The position numbers and the translations under genes are program-made. Shown here piece after piece: positions 18,585 to 29,456 of a DNA stretch of 64,000 nucleotides; positions within the stretch are counted from its first letter, which is position 1; each line of letters starts with the position of its first letter. The notes under the pieces are model-generated. The model made no database searches and was not told the DNA's origin. It worked only from the letters and a program-made list of their open reading frames with translations. Source of the DNA: Alphaproteobacteria bacterium (GTDB lineage Bacteria; Pseudomonadota; Alphaproteobacteria; Caulobacterales; Maricaulaceae); assembly GCA_024742735.1 (NCBI GenBank), contig JANSXV010000001.1, positions 744,001 through 808,000 on the forward strand, given 5' to 3'.

Positions 18585-18641
18585 GAGCGTTCCCTTGGTA
18601 AGGGAGAGGTCCACAGTTCAAATCTGTGTGGCGGCACCATT
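18585..18641 (+). repeat. att direct repeat, distal copy (partial tRNA-Thr 3' segment)
   Basis: 57 nt identical to 10706-10762. Confidence 0.97.
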
Positions 18642-18661
18642 TTCAGGCATGACGAAGCGCC

Positions 18662-18850
18662 TTAGACGGCCGGCTCGCCAATCTCCACCGCCCCCTCCCC
18701 CGTTTCCGGATCACCGTGCACGAGCCGGCGGTAATCGGCGTTGTGCGGATCAGCCGGGACGAAGCGGCGCTCGCCGTTCTGCTCCACGATGATCTCGGCG
18801 TGGCGCGCATCGCTCCAGCGCGCTGTGAGGGCGGGGGTCGTCTCAGTCAT
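18662..18850 (-). CDS. small hypothetical protein linked to a DUF2793 gene
   Basis: ATG 18850 overlaps the TGA of the 18853-20337 ORF region; MTETTPALTARWSDARHAEIIVEQNGERRFVPADPHNADYRRLV. Confidence 0.6.
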   Translation of the reverse strand: MTETTPALTARWSDARHAEIIVEQNGERRFVPADPHNADYRRLVHGDPETGEGAVEIGEPAV

Positions 18851-18852
18851 GA

Positions 18853-20337
18853 TCAAAGCTCCGCGAGGGCGTCGACGGTGGTGTCGGCGGCCGTGGTGTA
18901 GGTGAGTTCAAATCCGGCGGGCGTGATGTGCGCTGCGGATCCCGCGCTGAGGCTGACGGTGGGCGCGGCGCGCATGGGGCTTAAGCCGATATGCCGGTTC
19001 CCGTTTTCGGTGCGCACGGTCTTCCTCTGGAAATAGCGCGCGCACAGGGCCGCCTCCAGGCTGCGCGGACGCCGCTCGAAGGGCGTGGCGAGCGGGCCCG
19101 GCTCCAGCTGGACATCGGCCAGCTCGATGGTCGGCGCGGCGCTGGCCGCCGGCACGGTCAGGCGCAGGGCCAGGTAATGGCCCGCCGCCAGGGTGCGCCC
19201 TGTGAGATCGGGCAGCGTCACGGTCTGGACGCACCGCGACCAGCTGGTCCCGACCGCGAAGGCTTTGGTGTCCCCGAAGCTCGCCGCGGGTGAGCCGCCG
19301 CCCCAGTATTGCTGCAAGCGGGCCTGCAGGCTCACCGTTTCGCTCGCCCGGGCCCAGAAGCTGTAGGTCAGCGTCTGACCGGCCAGCGTGCGCACATCCT
19401 CGATGCGTTGCTCGATGGAGGCGTCAGACGGGACCGCATCCATCACCCATCGCAAATAAGAGCCCGGCGCGCCGGGGACATCAGACTGCCCCGGCGCGAA
19501 ACTCTCCTGGGTGAACACATGGCCGACGCCGCCGCTCTGCACGCGCACCCACCGGTCCATGAAGGCAGGCTGGCTCTGCGCGCCGCCGCGCTGGTGGATG
19601 GAGAAATCGCCGTTGATGATCCGGTTTCGCAAGCCTCCCAGCGCATCGCCGTTGAGCGCCGTCAGCGCCCGCGCGGTCAGCGCGCCGGAGTTCCGGTCCA
19701 CATGGACCGCCTGCGTCCAGTTCGCCCCGTCCGCACTGACTTTCAGCGACAGGTCATCCGATCCGGTCAGCCCCAGCTCGGCCCGGCCAGACCACGCGGA
19801 CTGGAACAGAAGCGAAAGGACGTTTCCCGGCGCTTCCTTGTTCAACGTGTAGCGCAAGTCTCCCGTGCCGCCTTCTGCGTCAAAGCGGGCGGTCCACAGC
19901 GCGCTGTTGAGCTTGGCGGCGAACGGGTTGGCGATATCCGGGGCGGTTCCGACCCCCAGTCCTGTCAGGTCGCTGAGCACCGTGATCGCATCCGCAAACG
20001 CCGCCCAGCCCGTGCCGTCGAACATGATCAGCGCCGCCTCGTCCACGACCCAGGCGGTCAGCCCGGCACGCGCGGTGATGCGCCGCCAGGCGCCGTCCTG
20101 GAAATAGGCGATGTCATGCTCGAAGAATCCGTCCCAGTCCGCCCCGCTCGCGCCGTCCGGCAGGATCCAGGCCTCCCCCTCCCCCGGGGCGGCGGGCTGG
20201 GCGGTGGTCGTGCGGCTCTGGACGGCGCATTGCACCAGGGCGTCCAGGCGCCCCAGGCTTTCATTGACGGTGACGTGCTTCTGGGCCTGGGCCGGCATGA
20301 GCCAGGGAAGGCCAAGGCGGGGGGTGGCGTCGCTCAT
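18853..20337 (-). CDS. DUF2793 domain-containing, phage/GTA tail-associated-like protein
   Basis: PRLGLPWLMPAQAQKHVTVNESLGRLDALVQ plus NRIINGDFSIHQRG carbohydrate-binding-like tail-fibre module. Confidence 0.85.
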   Translation of the reverse strand: MSDATPRLGLPWLMPAQAQKHVTVNESLGRLDALVQCAVQSRTTTAQPAAPGEGEAWILPDGASGADWDGFFEHDIAYFQDGAWRRITARAGLTAWVVDEAALIMFDGTGWAAFADAITVLSDLTGLGVGTAPDIANPFAAKLNSALWTARFDAEGGTGDLRYTLNKEAPGNVLSLLFQSAWSGRAELGLTGSDDLSLKVSADGANWTQAVHVDRNSGALTARALTALNGDALGGLRNRIINGDFSIHQRGGAQSQPAFMDRWVRVQSGGVGHVFTQESFAPGQSDVPGAPGSYLRWVMDAVPSDASIEQRIEDVRTLAGQTLTYSFWARASETVSLQARLQQYWGGGSPAASFGDTKAFAVGTSWSRCVQTVTLPDLTGRTLAAGHYLALRLTVPAASAAPTIELADVQLEPGPLATPFERRPRSLEAALCARYFQRKTVRTENGNRHIGLSPMRAAPTVSLSAGSAAHITPAGFELTYTTAADTTVDALAEL

Positions 20338-20473
20338 GGGCGGGCGGTCCTTCTTCGCGGTTGAAAACGCGCCAAGCCTAGGTGCGGCGGACAGGACGGC
20401 GGATTGCGCCGGGCCCTCTCCAACGCCGCAGACCGGCTTTTCTCAGGGGCCTGTGCGGTGTAGGCAGACCGCC

Positions 20474-22435
20474 ATGAGCGACTCTCTCCACGCCTTCGCG
20501 GGGGATTTCCCCGCAGCCGACCTCGACGCCTGGCGCGCCGAGGCGGACAAAGCCCTTAAAGGCGCGCCCTTCGAGCGCCTGATCCGCACAACCGTCGACG
20601 GGATCGAGCGCGGCCCGCTTTTCACGCGCGCCGACCTGGCGGACGCCGGCGACAGCGGAGCCCCCGGCGCGGCGCCCTTCATCCGCGGAGGCTTTGCGGA
20701 GCGCGACGAGTTCCTGCCCTGGGGCGTTCGCCAGACGGTCGATCATCCCGACCCGAAAGCCGCCAACGCCCACATCCTTGAAGAGCTGTCCGGCGGCGCC
20801 AGTGAGATCGCCCTCAAGCTGGATCCGCTGGGTGAGACCGGCGTCGCGGCGCGCACGCTGGAGGAACTCAAGATCGTGCTTGACGGGGTCATGCTGGACC
20901 TCGCGCCGGTGCACCTTCAGCCCAGCCGCATGGCGCCCCAGTCCGCGGCGTTGTTCCTGGCCCTGCTGGAGCAGTCCGGCCTCGATCCCAAGACGATACG
21001 CGGCGGGCTCGGCCTGTCGCCCATCGGGCAGAAATCCCTCGCTGGCGGCGGGGCGGCGAGCCTGGAAGAACGCTTGCAGCGTACGGCGGAAGCCGCCGCC
21101 TACGCTGCTGAAGCCGTCCCGGGCGTGAAGACCGTGGCCATCACCGCCACCGCACCTCACGAGGCCGGCGGATCGGAAGCCCAGGAGATCGCCTTCGCCT
21201 GCGCCGGCGGCGCCAGCTATATGCGCGCCTTCATCGATTCAGGCCTGAGCCCGGACCAGGCCGCAAACGCCCTGGAATTCTCCTTCGCCGCCGACGCCGA
21301 CATTCACCTGACCATCGCCAAGCTGCGCGCTGCGCGCCGGGCCTGGGCCAGGGTCGCCGAGGCCTTCGGCGTCAGCGAAGACAAGCGCGCCATGCAGCTT
21401 CATGCCGTGACCAGCGCGCGCATGCTGACCGCGCGCGATCCCTACACCAATCTGATCCGCAACGCCTGCGCAGGCCTCGCCGCCGCGGCGGGCGGCGCAG
21501 ACAGCCTGACCGTCCGGCCCTTCACCGAGGCGCTGGGTCCCGCGACACCGTTCGCACGGCGCATGGCGCGCAATCTGCAGATCCTGCTCATGGAGGAAAG
21601 CCATCTGGGCAAGACCGCCGATCCGGCCGGCGGCGGCTATCTGCACGAGACCCTTGGAGCACGCATCGCCGAGGCCGGCTGGGCGGTCTTCCAGGAGATC
21701 GAGCGGCGCGGCGGCCTGTTCTCGACCGTAAGGTCCGGCTGGCTGCAGGGCGAAATCGCGAAATCTCTGGACGCCCGCCGTCAGGCTTTGGCCAAGGGTA
21801 AGGATGCTCTCATCGGCGTGTCGCACTTCCCGCAGCTCGACGCGAAAGCCGTGGAGACCGAAACCCGCATCTACGCCGCGCCGAAGCTCGACGCGCCCGT
21901 CATCGAACCCCAGCCCTTCGCCGGCAAGGTCGAGGCGGCCCGCTCCGGCGCCCAGGTGCGCGTGCTCGACCTGCCCGAACCGGAATGGACTCCGGTCAGC
22001 CCGGTGCGCCTGGCCGAACCGTTCGAAGCGCTGCGCGCACGGGCTGAAGCCTTCATGGCCACCAACGGCGACCGGCCAAAGGCGTTTCTGGCGACGCTCG
22101 GCCCGCTGGCCGACTTCAACGCCCGGGCGACCTTCGCGGCCAACCGTCTGGCCGTCGCCGGTGTCGAAGCGATGGCGCCTGACGCTTACGAGACGCTGGA
22201 AGACTGCGTGGCGGCCTTCGGCGCGTCCGGCGCGACGCTCGCGGTGATCTGCGGAACCGACGAGGCCTATGCCGAGCAAGGCGAAGCGCTCGCCCGGCTG
22301 ATCAGGATCGGCGGCGAGGTGGAGGTCTGGATCGCCGGCAAGCCCTCTGAGACAGCTGGCGTCGACCATTTCATTCACATGCGAAGCGATGCGCTGGACG
22401 ACGGCGCGCGCGCCTTGCAGGCCGTGGGAGCCTGA
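20474..22435 (+). CDS. mutA: methylmalonyl-CoA mutase small (beta) subunit
   Basis: TIM-barrel-like protein with [32 protein letters not shown], directly upstream of mutB. Start at ATG 20474. Confidence 0.9.
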   Translation: MSDSLHAFAGDFPAADLDAWRAEADKALKGAPFERLIRTTVDGIERGPLFTRADLADAGDSGAPGAAPFIRGGFAERDEFLPWGVRQTVDHPDPKAANAHILEELSGGASEIALKLDPLGETGVAARTLEELKIVLDGVMLDLAPVHLQPSRMAPQSAALFLALLEQSGLDPKTIRGGLGLSPIGQKSLAGGGAASLEERLQRTAEAAAYAAEAVPGVKTVAITATAPHEAGGSEAQEIAFACAGGASYMRAFIDSGLSPDQAANALEFSFAADADIHLTIAKLRAARRAWARVAEAFGVSEDKRAMQLHAVTSARMLTARDPYTNLIRNACAGLAAAAGGADSLTVRPFTEALGPATPFARRMARNLQILLMEESHLGKTADPAGGGYLHETLGARIAEAGWAVFQEIERRGGLFSTVRSGWLQGEIAKSLDARRQALAKGKDALIGVSHFPQLDAKAVETETRIYAAPKLDAPVIEPQPFAGKVEAARSGAQVRVLDLPEPEWTPVSPVRLAEPFEALRARAEAFMATNGDRPKAFLATLGPLADFNARATFAANRLAVAGVEAMAPDAYETLEDCVAAFGASGATLAVICGTDEAYAEQGEALARLIRIGGEVEVWIAGKPSETAGVDHFIHMRSDALDDGARALQAVGA

Positions 22436-22440
22436 GCACC

Positions 22441-24567
22441 ATGAGCCATCCTGATTTCACCCAGATCGATCTCGGCGCACCGAACGCCTCCGCGGGCGCC
22501 GCCCCGTCCCGCGATCCCTGGACCCCGCCGGAGCAGGTGCCGGTGAAGACCGCCTACACCGCCGCCGACCGGGATGCGCTGGACTTCGCCGACACCCTGC
22601 CCGGCCTGGCGCCGTTCCATCGCGGGCCGTACCCGACCATGTACACCCAGCGCCCCTGGACGGTGCGCCAGTATGCCGGCTTCTCCACGGCGGCGGACTC
22701 AAACGCCTTCTACCGGCGCAATCTGGCGGCGGGGCAGAAGGGCTTGTCCGTGGCCTTCGATCTGGCCACCCACCGCGGCTATGACAGCGACAATCCGCGC
22801 GTCATCGGCGATGTGGGCATGGCGGGCGTGGCCATCGATTCCATCCTGGACATGCGCCAGCTCTTCGACGGCATTCCGCTCGACCAGATGAGCGTGTCCA
22901 TGACCATGAACGGCGCGGTGCTGCCGGTCATGGCGCTCTATATCGTAGCGGCCGAGGAACAGGGTGTTTCACACGCAAAGCTTTCAGGAACGATCCAGAA
23001 CGACATCCTGAAAGAGTTCATGGTGCGCAACACCTATATCTACCCCCCTGCGCCCTCCATGCGGATCATCTCCGACATCTTCGCCTACACGGCCGAGGAG
23101 ATGCCGCGCTATAACTCCATCTCCATCTCCGGCTATCACATGCAGGAGGCCGGCGCCCCGGCCGATATCGAGCTGGCCTACACCATCGCCGACGGGCTCG
23201 ATTACATCGCCGCCGGGGTGAATGCAGGCCTCGACGTGGACGCCTTCGCGCCGCGCCTGAGCTTCTTCTGGGGTATTTCCATGAATTACTTCATGGAGGT
23301 GGCCAAGCTGCGCGCCGCACGGCTGATCTGGGCGAAGCTCGTCAAAGAGCGCTTCGATCCGAAGAACCCCAAGTCCTACTCCCTTCGCACCCACTGCCAG
23401 ACCTCCGGCTGGTCCCTGACCGCCCAGGACGTGTTCAACAACGTGGCGCGTACAGCCGTGGAGGCCATGGCGGCCGTGGACGGGCACACCCAGTCCCTGC
23501 ACACCAATTCGCTGGACGAGGCGCTGGCGCTGCCCACCGACTTCTCCGCGCGCATCGCGCGCAACACCCAGCTGGTTCTGGAGACTGAGGCTCACTTGTG
23601 TGACGCCATCGATCCCTGGGGCGGGTCCTATTATGTGGAGCGGCTAACCCATGATCTGGCCGCCCGGGCGCTGGAGCATATCGCCGAGATCGATTCGCTA
23701 GGCGGCATGACCAAGGCCATCGAGGAAGGCGTGCCGAAACTGCGCATCGAGGACGCGGCCGCGCGCACCCAGGCGCGAATCGATTCCGGTCTGCAGACCA
23801 TTGTCGGGGTGAACAAGTTCCGCCTGACCGAACCCGAAGACGTGCCGGTCCTCAAGGTCGACAACGCCAAGGTCCGTTCCGAGCAGCTCGCCAAGCTGGA
23901 AAAGCTTCGCGCCGAGCGCGACAGTGCGGCGGCGGACACAGCGCTTGAAGCGCTCACCAATGCGGCCGGCTCTGACGGCAACCTGCTGGCGGCCTGCGTA
24001 GAGGCCGCCCGCGCCGGCGCCACGGTGGGCGAGATGAGCGACGCCATGGAGAAGGTCTTCGGCCGCCACAAGGCGGAGATCAAATCGGTTCAGGGGGTGT
24101 TCTTGAAGGCTTCAGGCGACGACGAGAAGATCAAGACCGCGCTGGCCGCCTCCGACCGCTTCGCCGAAGCTGAAGGCCGGCGCCCGCGCATCCTCATCGC
24201 GAAAATGGGCCAGGACGGCCATGACCGCGGCCAGAAGGTCGTGGCGAGCGCCTTCGCGGATCTGGGCTGGGACGTGGATATTGGTCCCCTCTTCCAGACG
24301 CCTGAAGAAGCCGCCCGCCAGGCGGTGGAGAACGACGTCCACGTGGTCGCGGCCTCATCGCTCGCCGCCGGTCACCTGACCCTGGTGCCCGAACTCAAAC
24401 GCCAGCTCGCCGAGATGGGCCGCGAAGACATGCTCATCGTCGTCGGCGGCGTCATCCCGCCCGAAGACGTGCCGACGCTCCTGCAGATGGGCGCGGCGGC
24501 GGTCTATCCCCCGGGGACCGTGATCGCCGAGAGCGCGGTGGAGTTGATCGAGCGGTTGGAAGGTTAG
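22441..24567 (+). CDS. mutB: methylmalonyl-CoA mutase large (alpha) subunit
   Basis: [41 protein letters not shown]12-binding [26 protein letters not shown]. Confidence 0.97.
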   Translation: MSHPDFTQIDLGAPNASAGAAPSRDPWTPPEQVPVKTAYTAADRDALDFADTLPGLAPFHRGPYPTMYTQRPWTVRQYAGFSTAADSNAFYRRNLAAGQKGLSVAFDLATHRGYDSDNPRVIGDVGMAGVAIDSILDMRQLFDGIPLDQMSVSMTMNGAVLPVMALYIVAAEEQGVSHAKLSGTIQNDILKEFMVRNTYIYPPAPSMRIISDIFAYTAEEMPRYNSISISGYHMQEAGAPADIELAYTIADGLDYIAAGVNAGLDVDAFAPRLSFFWGISMNYFMEVAKLRAARLIWAKLVKERFDPKNPKSYSLRTHCQTSGWSLTAQDVFNNVARTAVEAMAAVDGHTQSLHTNSLDEALALPTDFSARIARNTQLVLETEAHLCDAIDPWGGSYYVERLTHDLAARALEHIAEIDSLGGMTKAIEEGVPKLRIEDAAARTQARIDSGLQTIVGVNKFRLTEPEDVPVLKVDNAKVRSEQLAKLEKLRAERDSAAADTALEALTNAAGSDGNLLAACVEAARAGATVGEMSDAMEKVFGRHKAEIKSVQGVFLKASGDDEKIKTALAASDRFAEAEGRRPRILIAKMGQDGHDRGQKVVASAFADLGWDVDIGPLFQTPEEAARQAVENDVHVVAASSLAAGHLTLVPELKRQLAEMGREDMLIVVGGVIPPEDVPTLLQMGAAAVYPPGTVIAESAVELIERLEG

Positions 24568-24580
24568 CCTCCGCTCTTTC

Positions 24581-24678
24581 TGAATCCCCGGCCAAGTCCG
24601 AAGGGCGCAGAGCCGAGGGGCCTCCCTGCGAGCTCGCAGACAGGTCCCGGCCCGGCGCTGCGCTTGGCCGGGAATTCA
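24581..24678. repeat. 98-bp intergenic nested-palindrome element
   Basis: TGAATCCCCGGCCAAG/CTTGGCCGGGAATTCA termini (15 of 16 complementary) and internal perfect palindrome CTGCGAGCTCGCAG. Confidence 0.7.
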
Positions 24679-24695
24679 ACGCGATTGAAGTAAAG

Positions 24696-24726
24696 AAAAA
24701 CCCCGGCGCGCTTTCGCACGCCGGGG
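24696..24726 (-). terminator. intrinsic terminator of the beta-oxidation gene 24755-26950
   Basis: Minus strand CCCCGGCGTGCGAAAGCGCGCCGGGGTTTTT. Confidence 0.85.
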
Positions 24727-24754
24727 CTCGTCATGTCAGCGATGAGGGGGCGAG

Positions 24755-26950
24755 TTACGCCGCCGCCTTCTCCGGGTTGAACCGTTTGTAGAAGGTCTCG
24801 CCCTTCGCGGCCATGTCCCGCAGGAGCTCCGGCACGTTGAAGGGTTCGCCGTACTTGCCCTTCAGCTCATCAGCGCGGGCCACGAAGGCTTTCGCGCCGA
24901 TGGTGTCGATGAAGGACAGCACCCCGCCGGTATAGGGCGCAAAGCCCCAGGCCAGGATGGAGCCGACATCGGCCTCGCGCGGATCGGCGACGATGTTCTC
25001 CTCCATGGTGCGCGCGGCCTCGATGGCCTGGGCGTAGAGGATCCGGTCCTTGATCTCGTCGACGCTCGGCTGCTCGTCCAGAAGCTTGCCGTTCGGGGCG
25101 AACTGGTCGAGCTCGTCCCAGAGCTGCTTGCCGCTGTCGGAATAGACGTAGAAGCCCTTCTGGTTCTTCCGCCCATAGCGGCCGAGATCATACATCTTCT
25201 CGATCACCGTGGCGTTGGGGCCGGCCACAGCCGCCTCGCCCAGATCCGCCTTGGTCTGCTGAAGCACCTTGTAGCCGAGATCAATGGCCACCTCGTCCTG
25301 CAGGGAGAGCGGGCCGACCGGCATGCCGGCCATGCGCGCGCCGTTCTCGATCAGGGCCGGCTTCACGCCTTCGGTCAGCATGTACATGCCCTGCTCGATA
25401 TAGCGCATGACGCAGCGGTTGGCGTAGAAGCCGCGCGTGTCGGCGACGACGATCGGGGTCTTCTTGATCTTGCCCACGAAGTCCAGCGCCAGCGAAATCG
25501 CCTTGTCGCCGGTCTTCTCGCCCACGATCAGCTCGACCAGCATCATCTTCTCAACCGGGGAGAAGAAGTGGATGCCGATGAAGTTTTCCGGCCGCGAGGA
25601 GGCTTTCGCCAGCGAGGTGATCGGAATGGTCGAGGTGTTGGAACCGAAGATCGCGTCGGCGGGCAGATGCTCCTCGGCGGCCTTGGTGATCTTGTGCTTC
25701 AGCTCGGAGTTCTCGAACACGGCTTCGACCACCAGATCCACGTCCTTCAACATGGAATAGTCGGTCGTGGCGGTGACCAGATTGGTCTTCGCATCAGCCG
25801 CTTCCTGGGTGAGCTTGCCGCGCTTGACGCCCTTGGCGAAGTGCGCCGCGACATGGGCCTTGCCCTTGTCGGCGCCTTCCTGGTTCACGTCGATCAGCAC
25901 CACTTCGATGCCGGCCTGGGCCGACACCGTGGCGACGCCCGCACCCATGAAGCCCGCACCGATGACGGCGATCTTCTTGATCTCGCCCTTGGTCTGGCCG
26001 GCCGGACGGCGCGCGCCCTTCTCAAGAGCCTGCTTGGACAGGAAGAGCGAGCGGATCATGTTCCGGCTTTCCGGACGCATGAGCAGCTTGGTGAAGTAGC
26101 GGCTCTCGATGCGCAGCGCGGCGTCCATGGGCACCTGCAGGCCCTCATAGACGCAGGACAGGATGTAGCGCTGGGCGGGATAGTTGCCGTAGGTCTCCTT
26201 CAGCAGCATCGGGGATGCGCCCATGAAGACCTGCATGCCGGCGGGGTGGTAGGGGCCGCCGCCGGGCAGCTTGAACTTGTCCTGGTCCCAGGGCTGCTTG
26301 GCGCCCATGGGATCGGCTTTGACCAGTTCCTTGGCCTTGGCGACGATCTCGCTGGCCGGCGCGATCTCGTGGACGACGCCCTGGGCCTTTGCCGTTTCGG
26401 CGTCGAACTGCTTGCCCTGCAGCATGATCGGCGCGGCGTTCATCACGCCCACAAGGCGCGGCAGACGCTGGGTGCCGCCGCCGCCGGGCAGAACGCCGAC
26501 GAGGCTTTCCGGCAGGCCCAGCTTGGCGCCGGTGTCGGTCGCCATGACCCGGTAATGGCAGGCGAGCGTCACCTCGAACCCGCCGCCCAGCGCCAGGCCG
26601 TTGATGGCCGCCGCGATAGGCTTGCCGCAGGTCTCCAGCGCACGCAGGGACTGGTTCAGACGATAGGCGACCTCGAACAGGGCTTCCTTGGCTTCCTCTT
26701 CAGATTTGCCGGCCAGAGCGCCCATGCCGCCGCCGAGTTCGGACAGATCCGCGCCGGCGCAGAAGGCTTTCTTGCCCGAGGTGATCACCGCGCCCTTGAT
26801 GGCGTCATCGGCGGCGATCTTCTCCACCATGTCGCCCATCTCGGCCATCACGGCATTGGAGAGGACGTTCATGGAGACGTTGGGGCTGTCGAAGGTGATG
26901 AGGGCGATGCCGTCGGCGTCGACCTCGAATTTGAAGTGTGTGTAGGTCAT
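24755..26950 (-). CDS. fadJ: 3-hydroxyacyl-CoA dehydrogenase/enoyl-CoA hydratase multifunctional protein (FadB/FadJ-like)
   Basis: Enoyl-CoA hydratase N-terminus and [33 protein letters not shown]-binding motif. Start at ATG 26950. Confidence 0.93.
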   Translation of the reverse strand: MTYTHFKFEVDADGIALITFDSPNVSMNVLSNAVMAEMGDMVEKIAADDAIKGAVITSGKKAFCAGADLSELGGGMGALAGKSEEEAKEALFEVAYRLNQSLRALETCGKPIAAAINGLALGGGFEVTLACHYRVMATDTGAKLGLPESLVGVLPGGGGTQRLPRLVGVMNAAPIMLQGKQFDAETAKAQGVVHEIAPASEIVAKAKELVKADPMGAKQPWDQDKFKLPGGGPYHPAGMQVFMGASPMLLKETYGNYPAQRYILSCVYEGLQVPMDAALRIESRYFTKLLMRPESRNMIRSLFLSKQALEKGARRPAGQTKGEIKKIAVIGAGFMGAGVATVSAQAGIEVVLIDVNQEGADKGKAHVAAHFAKGVKRGKLTQEAADAKTNLVTATTDYSMLKDVDLVVEAVFENSELKHKITKAAEEHLPADAIFGSNTSTIPITSLAKASSRPENFIGIHFFSPVEKMMLVELIVGEKTGDKAISLALDFVGKIKKTPIVVADTRGFYANRCVMRYIEQGMYMLTEGVKPALIENGARMAGMPVGPLSLQDEVAIDLGYKVLQQTKADLGEAAVAGPNATVIEKMYDLGRYGRKNQKGFYVYSDSGKQLWDELDQFAPNGKLLDEQPSVDEIKDRILYAQAIEAARTMEENIVADPREADVGSILAWGFAPYTGGVLSFIDTIGAKAFVARADELKGKYGEPFNVPELLRDMAAKGETFYKRFNPEKAAA

Positions 26951-26975
26951 TGTTTCTGCTCTCAAATGCCTTGGA

Positions 26976-28184
26976 TTAAACCCGCTCGATGATGGTGGCC
27001 GTGCCCATGCCGCCGCCGACGCACAGCGTGGCCAGGCCCGTGCCCTTGCCCGTGCGCTCGAGCTCGTCGAGCACGGTGCCCAGGATCATGGCGCCGGTGG
27101 CGCCCAGCGGGTGACCCATGGCGATGGCGCCGCCGTTCACATTGGTCTTGGAGTGGTCCACTCCCAGATCCTCCATGAAGCGCAGCACGACCGAGGCGAA
27201 GGCCTCGTTCATCTCGTAAAGGTCGATATCGTCCGGGCTCATGCCGGCCTTCTTCAGCGCCTTGCGCGCCGAAGGAGCCGGGCCGGTGAGCATGATGGTC
27301 GGTTCAGACCCGATGGAGGCCATGGCCTTGATGCGCGCGCGCGGCTTCAGGCCCAGCTTCTCGCCCATTTCCTTGGAGCCGATCAGGATCGCCGCGGCGC
27401 CGTCCACGATGCCCGAGGAGTTACCGGCATGGTGGACGAAGTTGATCTTCTCGATGTCCGGGTATTTCTGGATGGCGACCCGGTCCAGGCCCACCATGGC
27501 CGACAGCGCCTCGAAGGAGGGCTTCAGGCTGGCCAGGGACTGCATGTCGGTTTCCGGACGCATGATCTCGTCATGGTCCAGCTGGGTCAGGCCCAGCTGG
27601 TTCTTCACCGGAACGACCGAGTTCTTGAAGCGGCCCTCTTTCCAGGCCTGGCCGGCCCGGCGCTGAGACTCCACCGCGTAGGCGTCCACGTCGTCGCGGG
27701 AATAGCCGTATTTCGACGCGATCAGGTCGGCCGACACGCCCTGGGGCACGAAGTAATGGTCAAACGCCATTTCCGGATCGACGGCCATGGCGCCGCCGTC
27801 AGAGCCCATGGGCACGCGGCTCATGGCCTCAACGCCGCCGCCGATGGCCAGGTCCGCCTCGCCGGACATGACTTTCGCCGCGGCCAGGTTGGTCGCTTCA
27901 AGGCCAGAGGCGCAGAAGCGGTTCACCTGGAAGCCGGACGCGGTCTCGGCGTAGCCCGCATTCAGCGCGGCGGCGCGGGCGATGTCAGCGCCCTGCTCGC
28001 CCACAGGCGACACGCAGCCCAGCACCACGTCGTCCACGAATGAGGTGTCCAGATTGTTGCGATCGCGGATCGCCTCAAGCTGCTGGGTGGCCAGCTGCAG
28101 AGCGGTGATCTCGTGCAGCGAGCCGTTCTTCTTGCCCTTGCCGCGCGGGGTTCGCGTGGCGTCGTAAATATAGGCTTCAGTCAT
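26976..28184 (-). CDS. fadA: acetyl-CoA C-acetyltransferase / thiolase
   Basis: [43 protein letters not shown]. Confidence 0.95.
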   Translation of the reverse strand: MTEAYIYDATRTPRGKGKKNGSLHEITALQLATQQLEAIRDRNNLDTSFVDDVVLGCVSPVGEQGADIARAAALNAGYAETASGFQVNRFCASGLEATNLAAAKVMSGEADLAIGGGVEAMSRVPMGSDGGAMAVDPEMAFDHYFVPQGVSADLIASKYGYSRDDVDAYAVESQRRAGQAWKEGRFKNSVVPVKNQLGLTQLDHDEIMRPETDMQSLASLKPSFEALSAMVGLDRVAIQKYPDIEKINFVHHAGNSSGIVDGAAAILIGSKEMGEKLGLKPRARIKAMASIGSEPTIMLTGPAPSARKALKKAGMSPDDIDLYEMNEAFASVVLRFMEDLGVDHSKTNVNGGAIAMGHPLGATGAMILGTVLDELERTGKGTGLATLCVGGGMGTATIIERV

Positions 28185-28214
28185 GGGGTTTCCTCCCGGT
28201 TGAGGGGTGTTGTC

Positions 28215-29381
28215 CTAAAGCGTCCGAGCAATCAGCAGCTTCATGATTTCGTTCGTCCCGCCATAGATCCGCTGGACGCGGGCGTCGCGGAACATGCGGG
28301 CGATGGGGTATTCGTTCATGTAGCCGTAGCCGCCATGGAGCTGGACGCATTCGTCGATCAGCTCGCACTGGATATCGGTGACCCAATACTTGGCCATGGA
28401 GGCCGTGGCCGCATCCAGCTGGCCCTTGATCAGCAGGTCCGAGCAGTGCTGGGTGAACACCTCGGCGATGGTCGCCTTGGTCTTCAGCTCGGCCAGCTTG
28501 AACTGGGTGTTCTGGAAATCCAGGATCGCCTTGCCGAAGGCCTTGCGCTCCTTGACGTAGGCGATGGTCTCTTTCAGCGCGCGCTTCATCATGGCCACGC
28601 CCTGGACCGCGATCTGCAGGCGTTCCTGGGGCAGCTGCTCCATGAGCTGGATGAAGCCCTGGCCTTCTTCCTGACCCAGACGCGCCTCGGCGGGCACCCA
28701 CATATCCTCGAAGAACAGCTCAGCGGTGTCCTGAGACTTCATGCCGACCTTGTCGAGATTGCGCCCGCGGCGGAAGCCTTCCACCTCGTCGGTCTCGACC
28801 ATGAACAGGGTCGTGCCCTTGGCGCCGGCCTTGGGGTCGGTCTTGGCCACGACGATGATGAAGTTCGCCGTGCCGCCATTGGTGATGAAGGTCTTCGAGC
28901 CGTTGATGCGGTAGCCGTTGCCGTCCTTGACCGCGGTGGTCTTGACGCCCTGCAGGTCCGATCCGGCGCCCGGCTCGGACATGGCGATGGCGCCGACATA
29001 TTCGCCGCTGACCAGCTTGGGCAGGATTTTCTTCTTCTGCTCCTCCGAGCCGTAGTGCCAGACATACGGACCTACGATGGAGTTGTGCAGAGACGCGCCC
29101 CAGCCTTCCACGCCGGCCTCAGTGGTGGCCATGTGGAAGGCGTAGTCATGGGCCCAGTTGCCCCCGGCCCCGCCGTATTCTTCCGGGCAGGACGGGCAGA
29201 GCAGGCCGGCCTCGCCCGCCTTTGTCCACACATCGCGGTCGACGATGCCTTCCTTCTCCCAACGATCGGTATGGGGCAGGCATTCTTTCTCGACGAAGCC
29301 GCGCACGGCGTCCTCGAAGATGTTCACGTCTTCCTGATCGAGCCATTCAGGGCGCGGCACGTTGAGCACTTGAGCGGTCAT
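28215..29381 (-). CDS. acyl-CoA dehydrogenase
   Basis: AMSEPGAGSDLQGVKTTA; CVQLHGGYGYMNEYPIARMFRDARVQRIYGGTNEIMK. Confidence 0.95.
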   Translation of the reverse strand: MTAQVLNVPRPEWLDQEDVNIFEDAVRGFVEKECLPHTDRWEKEGIVDRDVWTKAGEAGLLCPSCPEEYGGAGGNWAHDYAFHMATTEAGVEGWGASLHNSIVGPYVWHYGSEEQKKKILPKLVSGEYVGAIAMSEPGAGSDLQGVKTTAVKDGNGYRINGSKTFITNGGTANFIIVVAKTDPKAGAKGTTLFMVETDEVEGFRRGRNLDKVGMKSQDTAELFFEDMWVPAEARLGQEEGQGFIQLMEQLPQERLQIAVQGVAMMKRALKETIAYVKERKAFGKAILDFQNTQFKLAELKTKATIAEVFTQHCSDLLIKGQLDAATASMAKYWVTDIQCELIDECVQLHGGYGYMNEYPIARMFRDARVQRIYGGTNEIMKLLIARTL

Positions 29382-29415
29382 GTCATCCTCCCGAGGGGTC
29401 GTCTTTTTTAGAAGA

Positions 29416-29443
29416 ACGCCCCGCCCGGATGTCCGGACGAGGC
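29416..29443 (-). terminator. putative intrinsic terminator between two acyl-CoA dehydrogenase genes
   Basis: Minus strand CGCCTCGTCCGGACATCCGGGCGGGGCG followed by TTCTTCTAAAAAA. Confidence 0.5.
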
Positions 29444-29456
29444 GTTTCAAACGGCC

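Larger units (their letters stand above)
10706..18641. mobile_element. ~7.9-kb integrative, satellite-like element inserted at the 3' part of tRNA-Thr
   Basis: 57-bp perfect direct repeat at both ends, tyrosine integrase at one end, excisionase at the other, arm-type repeats inside both ends. Confidence 0.92.

Noticed and set aside
10706-18641. Complete prophage or ICE
   Set aside because: Only ~7.9 kb and no terminase, portal, capsid, tail, lysis or conjugation genes recognisable.
18585-18641. Second tRNA-Thr gene
   Set aside because: Only the 3' portion (anticodon stem onward) is present; the 5' acceptor and D-arm are missing, so it is an att copy.
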